Shown: piece after piece, positions 1-5,872 of the stretch
How the letters are laid out: each line of letters opens with the position of its first letter
Position numbering within the stretch: position 1 is the first letter of the stretch
Assembly: GCA_013140465.1 (NCBI GenBank)
Contig: JABFST010000367.1
Location: forward strand, 1 to 8,642
Origin: Methylococcaceae bacterium
Lineage (GTDB): Bacteria > Pseudomonadota > Gammaproteobacteria > Methylococcales > Methylomonadaceae
DNA length: 8,642 bases
Direction: 5' to 3'
The notes under the pieces: model-generated
Told to the model about the DNA's origin: nothing
Seen by the model: the letters and a program-made list of their open reading frames with translations, nothing else
The model's database searches: none
Made by a program: the position numbers and the translations under genes

Positions 1-1
1 A

Positions 2-70
2 CCTACCGCTGACCAGCTCACGGCTTATGTAAACTCGCCCAGTGCTTTTAGGGTGCTGGCAAGGTCGGGG
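2..70. repeat. 69-bp direct repeat, copy A (duplicated gene tail)
   Basis: This segment matches 172-240 with one mismatch (position 7 C against 177 T), an offset of exactly 170 bases. Positions 25-70 duplicate the last 14 sense codons and stop of the large ATPase gene that ends at 195; 2-24 duplicate the bases just after that stop. The copy has no upstream coding sequence in frame, so it is a non-functional tail fragment. The match reaches almost to the window edge, so a further copy or longer repeat to the left cannot be excluded. Confidence 0.93.
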
Positions 71-88
71 GGTTAGAAAAATATAGCT

Positions 89-162
89 GGAGTGCAAGGG
101 CTTTAGACCTTGCCGTGTCGGCAAGGAGGTCGAGAAGGCAACGTCTAAAGCCGTTGCACTCC
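89..162. repeat. palindromic intergenic element, possible terminator for the leftward operon
   Basis: The outer arms are 89-108 and 143-162, 20 bases each, complementary at 19 of 20 positions (mismatch at the AAGGG/CCGTT step). Nested inside is a second hairpin, 108-114 with 120-126, with a 7-bp stem and 5-base loop. Read on the minus strand, the structure starts 32 bases after the ATPase stop at 195 and is followed by a T-rich stretch (five T at 81-77). It could therefore act as a transcription terminator as well as being a dispersed REP/MITE-like repeat. A TAGCT motif lies at 84-88 and again at 166-170, a possible but weak target duplication. No transposase is visible. Confidence 0.75.
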
Positions 163-171
163 GCTTAGCTG

Positions 172-240
172 CCTACTGCTGACCAGCTCACGGCTTATGT
201 AAACTCGCCCAGTGCTTTTAGGGTGCTGGCAAGGTCGGGG
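172..240. repeat. 69-bp direct repeat, copy B (inside the gene end)
   Basis: This is the functional partner of the copy at 2-70. It includes the last codons and TAA stop of the large ATPase gene (195-240) and 23 bases of its 3' flank. The near identity of the two copies suggests a recent duplication. The 101 bases between them hold the palindrome at 89-162. Confidence 0.93.
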
Positions 241-2876
241 TTTAGGCGGGACAAATAATCATCACGTTGTGCGTCTGGCACATCCAGAAAATCTAACCAT
301 TGTGCCAGCAAATCGGCTAAAGGCTGTAGGTTTGCACCATAAATCGGCACCAGTTCAGCCGTCAGGTCACGCAGTAATTGTCGGTCGGTTTGCATTGCCA
401 CCATGTCTATCCACAACGCACGGATAAACGGTTCGTAAGGGGCTGCGTAGTGGTCGGGCAATTCGGCCAGTAATTGGTTGGCGATGGCAAAGGCGGTGGT
501 CAGTCCTTTATCGCGGCTGATGTCGCTAATGGCATCACCGAGTTGTTGGAAGGCTTCGTGTTGTTTTGCGGGTGACAAGGATTTGGTTTCTGCCAGTGCT
601 TGCCACGCTGCGGCTAGGTCTTGTTTTTGCAAAGTAAGGCGGGCGATTTGGCCTAATGTCCATGCAATCTGTTGTTCGTTTGCCACTGTTTGCCTGTGAG
701 CTAAGGCTTCACGGTGTAGGGCAAGGGCTTCGGTAGTTAAGCCTTGGGTGCTGTTAATCCAAGCTATTTGTCCAATATTGTATGCGATATGCCCGGTTGC
801 ATTCTGCTGTCTGGATAGGGCAAGGGCTTCGCTATGTAAGGCAATAGCGTCTATTGGTTTATCTTGTTTGCGGCTTGCAATAGCCAGCCACTCTATACAG
901 TCTATTAGCACAACACATTCATTGAGTGCGGGTTTTGAAATAGCCACCACTTCGGCTAAGGCCGTGCTTAAGGTTAGATATTGCTTTTGTTCGATTAATT
1001 GTTTGGCAATCTTGTTGATGGTGCTTAAAACGCTTTCTGCCTCAGGGATTTGTACTTGGTTTAGCCTATGCACTAATGCGCAAATGGAAAGTTGCACGCT
1101 TTTTTCAAGCTTTATGAGCGGATGGCTCTCTAATCTGTCCGGCATTGCAAATGCTGCCAAATGTTCATAGCTAGGAGCCAGCGGAAAGTGCTTGCCAAGA
1201 TTGTGTCGGGCTTCAAGAGTTGCTATATCCCTGGGTTGTTCGACCCTAAGCTCATTAAATTTTTCAACTTCTTCTTGGAAGCATTTTATGAGCTCACACC
1301 ATTGAAATCTTGAGAATTTCTCGGTCAAGCTAGCTTTAAGCACCATAAGCTTATTAACAGGTGATAACGATAAGCTACCATCGGTTAGCTCTGCTAATTG
1401 TTGCCCCGGCACATCATCCCCAAAACGGTTACACGCCTTCAAAACCTCATAAGCCCGCTGATAAGCGGCCCGAAATTTTTCATCAGTATCATAATCTGTC
1501 AATAGTTTTTCAAACGCTTCTATCTCACTTGCTGGCCCTTCATAGAAAATCCCCCCCACCACCTGCATCAATTGCTCGGTACTCCGGTAAACCTCAGGCA
1601 AGCGTTCCATATCAATATGATGGTCTTGTAGGGCCAAAGTCAGCATCACATGCGCCTCGGGCGTTTGGCCTTTGTGAAAATACTTTTCGGCAAAACTAAA
1701 TTTTTCGCGTATTTCCAAAGCATCGGTCAAAAATTCCGCCAATATCGCTAACTGGGTTTGCTGGCCAGGCTGCAAATAACGCATCCGATAAAATTGGGCA
1801 AACAGGCGGTCTGCCATAATATAGGGTTTTTCTTTGCTGCCTTTGATGGCTTGCACGGCGATATAGCCATAATCGTGCAGCCAGGCGACGGCGCGGGCAA
1901 TATCGCTTTGTTTGGCATTTAAGCGGTTTGCCAGTTCGCTTTGTGAGCAAGGTTCGCCGCCCCGGATTAAGGCATCGAGGATTTTTTTGGAATTGGCCGG
2001 GACGCGCTGCAATAAAGCGCGGTAATACTCGCTCATTTTATCCAGCGTGGCGTGGATGTCGGCAGCGGCAATCAGCACTTCTTGCTCGTCAATAATCGCC
2101 CCCGCTAACACCGCCGCCACGCGCGGATTGCCGCCTGTATAGCGGCTGTAAGCCTCTACCCGCGCCAATTGCCGTGGCGTGGCGATTTTGCCGACTAACT
2201 GGGCGCGGTTTTGTAGATAGATGCGGTGTTCTTTCGGTGTCCAGCCCAGCAATTCATGGGCTTCAAATTGTTTAAATAATCGCTTATGGTAATTTTCGTC
2301 AAAGGTGCCGGACACGCTGGTGGCTAAGAACAAAATGTTGCTTTCATGGCTAAGTAAGCTGCGCAATAAGGATTGGTCTTCATCGCTGGTAAATGCTTGC
2401 GCCAGCAATTCGTCGAAGTTTTCAATGCCGACAATCAGTAAGGGTTCGCTCAGGCTCGCTAATAATTGGCTTTTAGCTTCTTGCCAAGCGAGCGCACGGT
2501 CTGCGACCCGCCACGCCGACGGCTGCCCGACATCGCCTTGATCGACATGGCGCATACGCATGATTTCTTGAAGCAACTCGTGCGGGGCGGCAATGTTTTG
2601 GTGTTCTTCGGGCAACAGCACAAAACGGACTTGCTGAGTGTAGCGTTGCTGAATATGGGCTTGTATTAAGCGCAAAAAATACGATTTGCCGCCGCCACGC
2701 TGGCCTGTAACCAGCCAATGTCCGCCCGTCGCGGGGTGTTGTAGGCGATCGGCGACATGGCTTAAAAAGGCGTTGCATAACACATCGCGCCCGGTGCTGA
2801 GCCGCATCACGGTATCGTCGCGCATTTCCCTAGGATTAAACCACGGGATATGGCTAGTTGCGCCCCATAAGCTCAT
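195..2876 (-). CDS. large P-loop ATPase with winged-helix and TPR-like C-terminal half
   Basis: The predicted protein has 893 residues. The ATG at 2876 is preferred over one 19 codons upstream because it overlaps the previous gene's TGA as ATGA, the usual sign of translational coupling, and a G-rich stretch precedes it. Walker A is GQRGGGKS at 58-65. The next acidic strand, LLIVGIENFDEL at 146-157, stands where Walker B is expected but has Glu-Asn instead of Asp-Glu. A sensor-like strand, NILFLATS, lies near 180 and YTGGNPR near 247, resembling ORC/Cdc6-like and STAND-type NTPases. A winged-helix-like segment (SQSELANRLNAKQSDIARAV) follows near 310-330. The rest is alpha-helical, with TPR-like repeats around 660-745 (EALALHREALAHRQ type). 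No signal peptide, membrane segment or nuclease motif was seen. It is co-transcribed with the smaller ATPase upstream. The precise function is not recognised; it could be a scaffold/sensor ATPase. The ATPase call is firm and the role is open. Confidence 0.88.
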   Translation of the reverse strand: MSLWGATSHIPWFNPREMRDDTVMRLSTGRDVLCNAFLSHVADRLQHPATGGHWLVTGQRGGGKSYFLRLIQAHIQQRYTQQVRFVLLPEEHQNIAAPHELLQEIMRMRHVDQGDVGQPSAWRVADRALAWQEAKSQLLASLSEPLLIVGIENFDELLAQAFTSDEDQSLLRSLLSHESNILFLATSVSGTFDENYHKRLFKQFEAHELLGWTPKEHRIYLQNRAQLVGKIATPRQLARVEAYSRYTGGNPRVAAVLAGAIIDEQEVLIAAADIHATLDKMSEYYRALLQRVPANSKKILDALIRGGEPCSQSELANRLNAKQSDIARAVAWLHDYGYIAVQAIKGSKEKPYIMADRLFAQFYRMRYLQPGQQTQLAILAEFLTDALEIREKFSFAEKYFHKGQTPEAHVMLTLALQDHHIDMERLPEVYRSTEQLMQVVGGIFYEGPASEIEAFEKLLTDYDTDEKFRAAYQRAYEVLKACNRFGDDVPGQQLAELTDGSLSLSPVNKLMVLKASLTEKFSRFQWCELIKCFQEEVEKFNELRVEQPRDIATLEARHNLGKHFPLAPSYEHLAAFAMPDRLESHPLIKLEKSVQLSICALVHRLNQVQIPEAESVLSTINKIAKQLIEQKQYLTLSTALAEVVAISKPALNECVVLIDCIEWLAIASRKQDKPIDAIALHSEALALSRQQNATGHIAYNIGQIAWINSTQGLTTEALALHREALAHRQTVANEQQIAWTLGQIARLTLQKQDLAAAWQALAETKSLSPAKQHEAFQQLGDAISDISRDKGLTTAFAIANQLLAELPDHYAAPYEPFIRALWIDMVAMQTDRQLLRDLTAELVPIYGANLQPLADLLAQWLDFLDVPDAQRDDYLSRLNPDLASTLKALGEFT

Positions 2877-4018
2877 AGCAGCCCCCGGCTGCTGCGCCAC
2901 CATAACCGTAACGCGTTTAACGAAAACTGCCATTGGTAATCAGCGGCTGGGGCCAGAAAATCATGCAATTGCAGTTTGATGAACACAGGCCGCGCCGCAC
3001 CTGAGACGAGTTCGGTGGGTAGCTGTGTGCTGGTGTTTTCGGCAGTCGCCAGCGCATCGAGAATTTTTTCGGCGATGAGTTGTTCGTCTGGGCTGTAGCG
3101 GTTAGCCAAGCGTTCTTCAAATTGATAGACGAAGCTGCGTTGGATTTGGGGCAAGACTTGGTTTTGCAGCAATAGCTCGCACTCTGTGCGTGTTGGGTTA
3201 AATTTTACATAGCCCACGGCGGTTTCTAGGCATTGCGGGATGTAATCGGGCAGGTGTTGTAAGATCACATCGAGGTAATCGGCAGCGGTGGTGTCGCGCA
3301 AACGGTGTTCAAGATAGGTGTTGGCTTGGTCGCGGGTAAACGGCGGCAAAGTTTCGCGCCACAGTCCGCCTAAAACGGTTTTGGGGATATGCAAGCTATC
3401 CAGCAAGGCGTCTAAATTGATCGAACCCGCTATGACAAAACGTAAGCCATTGCTGCGTAATTTGCGTAAAGAGGCCATCAGCACTTCAATATCGTGCGCT
3501 GGATAGTCCCGGTCGAGTAGGTTTTCGATAAAAAATGGCAGTTCGTCGATGATAATGACAGGTAAGTTTGTGGTGGGTGTTTTTGCGAGGATGGCTACCA
3601 GTTGTTCGGCGATGGGTTCCCAATAGCGTTGTAAGTCATCGTTGGGGGCGCGAAGTTTGATGTCCACGCCTTCGGCTGAGATTGTATCGAATTGTCCTCT
3701 GATCCAATTTCCTAATGTGCTAGGCACTAAATGTAAAGAGGCTAGGGCTTGTTGTAAGCGATCCATTACATCACTAGGCATGGCGCGTAACAAGTCACCA
3801 TAAAATTTGCTTAGGCTGGTGTAGTCTTGCACATCCAAGAACACGGCGGCGGTTGGGTTAGCTTGTTCGGATAAGCGGGCGCAGACTTCTTTCAGCACTT
3901 CGGTTTTGCCTGTGCGGCGTATGCCCACCAGCAATACGCTTTGGCCATCGGCAAGGCGGTCTAATACGCGTGCCAGTTCTTGGTCGCGGAACATAAAATG
4001 GGGGTTTCTGGTTAGCAT
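2873..4018 (-). CDS. AAA/P-loop ATPase of the ATPase_2 (archaeal-type) kind
   Basis: The product has 381 residues and appears cytoplasmic. An N-terminal segment, FMFRDQELARVLDRL (8-22), resembles the F-x-R-E-x-EL motif that opens this family. Walker A is GIRRTGKT at 32-39, Walker B is VIIIDE at 154-159, and a sensor-1-like strand, RFVIAGS, lies at 193-199. All core ATPase residues are thus present. The C-terminal part (about 215-381) is helical, with no catalytic domain that I recognise. The ATG at 4018 is backed by AGGTAGG five bases upstream and by the position of the family motif. The stop overlaps the next gene's start (ATGA), so the two ATPases are probably made in a fixed ratio and may form a complex (inference). 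Family members are mostly uncharacterised; some sit in accessory or defence-like loci. The family assignment is good and the biological role unknown. Confidence 0.9.
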   Translation of the reverse strand: MLTRNPHFMFRDQELARVLDRLADGQSVLLVGIRRTGKTEVLKEVCARLSEQANPTAAVFLDVQDYTSLSKFYGDLLRAMPSDVMDRLQQALASLHLVPSTLGNWIRGQFDTISAEGVDIKLRAPNDDLQRYWEPIAEQLVAILAKTPTTNLPVIIIDELPFFIENLLDRDYPAHDIEVLMASLRKLRSNGLRFVIAGSINLDALLDSLHIPKTVLGGLWRETLPPFTRDQANTYLEHRLRDTTAADYLDVILQHLPDYIPQCLETAVGYVKFNPTRTECELLLQNQVLPQIQRSFVYQFEERLANRYSPDEQLIAEKILDALATAENTSTQLPTELVSGAARPVFIKLQLHDFLAPAADYQWQFSLNALRLWWRSSRGLL

Positions 4019-4023
4019 GGCGG

Positions 4024-4030
4024 CCTACCT
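4024..4030 (-). promoter_or_regulatory. ribosome binding site of the 381-aa ATPase gene
   Basis: AGGTAGG on the minus strand lies five bases before the ATG at 4018. It is the clearest Shine-Dalgarno sequence in the divergent gap and supports this start. Confidence 0.7.
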
Positions 4031-4052
4031 AGTATGAACATAAATTCATATT
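4031..4052. promoter_or_regulatory. inverted repeat, possible operator at the ATPase promoter
   Basis: TATGAA (4033-4038) and TTCATA (4045-4050) are perfect inverted half-sites six bases apart. Extended to 8-base arms (4031-4038 and 4045-4052) they match at 7 of 8. A third half-site, TTCATA, follows at 4061-4066. The dyad overlaps the proposed -10 of the leftward operon, a position suited to repression. The local sequence is AT-rich, so chance is possible, and no regulator gene is visible in the window. Confidence 0.35.
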
Positions 4053-4076
4053 ACTTTTAATTCATACATAGTGCAA
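4048..4076 (-). promoter_or_regulatory. candidate promoter for the ATPase operon
   Basis: On the minus strand TTGCAC (4076-4071) and TAATAT (4053-4048) are separated by 17 bases, correct sigma70 spacing but only partial matches to both consensus boxes. The -10 overlaps the dyad at 4031-4052. The predicted leader is about 25-30 bases and contains the ribosome binding site. Confidence 0.4.
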
Positions 4077-4131
4077 GTTATTGCTATCCAGATTACGCAA
4101 GTCATCAAGCAGCACTAAAACCACGGTATAC

Positions 4132-4160
4132 TTGAATCAAAGAACAAACCCGTTTAATAT
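4132..4160 (+). promoter_or_regulatory. candidate promoter for the transporter pair
   Basis: TTGAAT (4132-4137) and TAATAT (4155-4160) are 17 bases apart, each matching the sigma70 consensus at 4 of 6 positions. A second box, TATTAT (4169-4174), is closer to consensus but lacks a good -35. The start codon at 4206 has only a weak ribosome binding site (AGG at 4194-4196). Confidence 0.35.
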
Positions 4161-4205
4161 CGAATCACTATTATCTGCCACGCCACTCTTTATAGGCTTC
4201 ACACT

Positions 4206-5801
4206 ATGATACATAAATCAAGCACTTATTATTTACACCACCTAAAATCCGACATTCCGGCGGGGCTGGTGGTTTTTTTAGTCGCCCTGCCCTTATGTTT
4301 GGGCATCGCGTTGGCTTCGGGTGCACCGCTGTTTTCGGGTTTGATTGGTGGCTTAGTCGGCGGTCTTTTGGTGGCTTGGCTCAGCGGTTCGCAACTGGCG
4401 GTTTCAGGGCCAGCGGCGGGCTTAACGGTGATTGTATTCAACGCGATTGAAACGCTGGGCAGTTTTCAAGGCTTGCTGGTCGCGGGAGTGCTGGCTGGCG
4501 TGCTGCAACTGACCTTAGGGTATTTACGGGCGGGCATTATCGGTGCGTTTTTTCCCGCTGCCGTCATCGAAGGCATGTTGGCGGCTATCGGGTTGATATT
4601 AATCATTAAGCAACTGCCCCATGCCACTGGCTACGATGCCAGTTATGAGGGCGACGAAAGCTATATGAAAGAGACCGCTGAATCCAGCCTATTTGAGTTT
4701 TTCGATGCGTTGGGGGCATTGTCGATAGGCTCGGTAGTTATCAGTTCGGTGGCGTTATTGCTGTTAATTTTATGGAACACGAAGTGGTTTAAAAAGCAAA
4801 AAGCCTTAAAGCTTATTCCAGGCCCTTTAGTGGCGGTGGCTTGGGGCGTTGCTTATAACCTTGCGGCACAAAAGTTTGCCCCCGAATGGGCTGTTGCCGG
4901 ACAACATTTGGTTAATTTGCCCGTTGCCGAACACCCTAGCGATTTTTTAAATAGCCTTATGTTGCCCGATGCCAGCTATTTGGCGCATTTAGCCAACCCC
5001 AAGGTGTATGTGGTTGCTGGCACAATTGCGGTCATCGCCAGTTTGGAAACTTTGCTAAGCCTTGAGGCCACCGACAAACTAGATCCGTTAAAACGCTTGG
5101 CTCCCACTAACCGTGAGCTAAAAGCGCAAGGCGTGGGCAATATTGTCAGCGGTTTGCTGGGCGGCTTGCCGTTGACGGCGGTGATAGTGCGCAGTGCCGC
5201 CAATATCAATGCGGGCGGACAAACGCGTATCGCCTGTTTTACGCACGGAGTGTTTTTATTACTGAGCGTGATGTTTTTTGCCCATTACCTAAACACCATT
5301 CCGTTGGCGTGTTTGGCGGCGATTTTATTGCACACGGGTTATAAATTGGCTAACCCAGCGTTGTTTAAACGTTTTTACCAAAAAGGCATGGGGCAATTTT
5401 TACCTTTTGCGATTACCGTGCTGGCTATTTTAGTCACCGATTTGTTATTGGGCATGGCGATAGGCATGGTCATCGGTTTGTTTTTTGTCATTAAAGCAAA
5501 TTACCATGCTGGTATCACCCTTATCCAAGAAGGCAGCCATTACCGCGTGGTGTTTAATAAAGACGTGACGTTTTTAAACAAAGCCTTGTTGCGCAAGTTT
5601 ATATTGCGCATTCCTGCACAAAGCACGGTTACGATTGATGCCAGTCTGGCGCGTTTTATAGACCATGATATTCTGGAAGTGGTGGAAGACTTTATGGCAA
5701 CAGCCACTGACGATGACATTGAGGTCACCACGGTTGCGTTGCATGGGAAGGAAAAAATCCACAAACACGAGGCCATTATCGTGTTGCAAGAGCGGGATTA
5801 G
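4206..5801 (+). CDS. SulP-family anion (probably bicarbonate) transporter
   Basis: The product has 531 residues and is an inner-membrane SulP/SLC26-type transporter. The N-terminal motif DIPAGLVVFLVALPLCLGIA (16-35) and the SGPAAGL segment (68-74) are typical, and about 12 or more hydrophobic stretches run to about residue 430. A conserved-looking acidic residue in the membrane core, E281 in ASLETLLSLE, is present. From about 443 a divergent STAS-like cytoplasmic domain follows (VTFLNKALLRKF, then VTIDAS). There is no fused enzyme. The gene stands first in a rightward pair, 71 bases ahead of a paralogue fused to carbonic anhydrase with no strong terminator between them, so an operon is likely. 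That context points to bicarbonate as substrate; sulfate or another anion cannot be excluded from sequence. The ATG at 4206 fits the family N-terminus even though its ribosome binding site is weak. Confidence 0.9.
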   Translation: MIHKSSTYYLHHLKSDIPAGLVVFLVALPLCLGIALASGAPLFSGLIGGLVGGLLVAWLSGSQLAVSGPAAGLTVIVFNAIETLGSFQGLLVAGVLAGVLQLTLGYLRAGIIGAFFPAAVIEGMLAAIGLILIIKQLPHATGYDASYEGDESYMKETAESSLFEFFDALGALSIGSVVISSVALLLLILWNTKWFKKQKALKLIPGPLVAVAWGVAYNLAAQKFAPEWAVAGQHLVNLPVAEHPSDFLNSLMLPDASYLAHLANPKVYVVAGTIAVIASLETLLSLEATDKLDPLKRLAPTNRELKAQGVGNIVSGLLGGLPLTAVIVRSAANINAGGQTRIACFTHGVFLLLSVMFFAHYLNTIPLACLAAILLHTGYKLANPALFKRFYQKGMGQFLPFAITVLAILVTDLLLGMAIGMVIGLFFVIKANYHAGITLIQEGSHYRVVFNKDVTFLNKALLRKFILRIPAQSTVTIDASLARFIDHDILEVVEDFMATATDDDIEVTTVALHGKEKIHKHEAIIVLQERD

Positions 5802-5872
5802 GGAACTTACCCACTGCACCTGTTGCCGTACACGCGCCTTAGTGTATTTCCAACCCTTTTGATACAAGCATT

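Noticed and set aside
748..1170. Rightward open frame of 140 codons opposite the large ATPase
   Set aside because: The frame is antisense to a well-supported coding region, rich in Cys and Ser as such shadows often are, and shows no recognisable domain.
2877..2933. Longer start for the large ATPase (19 extra residues)
   Set aside because: It would overlap the upstream gene by 61 bases; the ATGA start at 2876 fits coupling better.
5829..5846. Small inverted repeat TACAC/GTGTA between the transporter genes
   Set aside because: A 5-bp stem without a T-run is too weak to call a terminator or attenuator.
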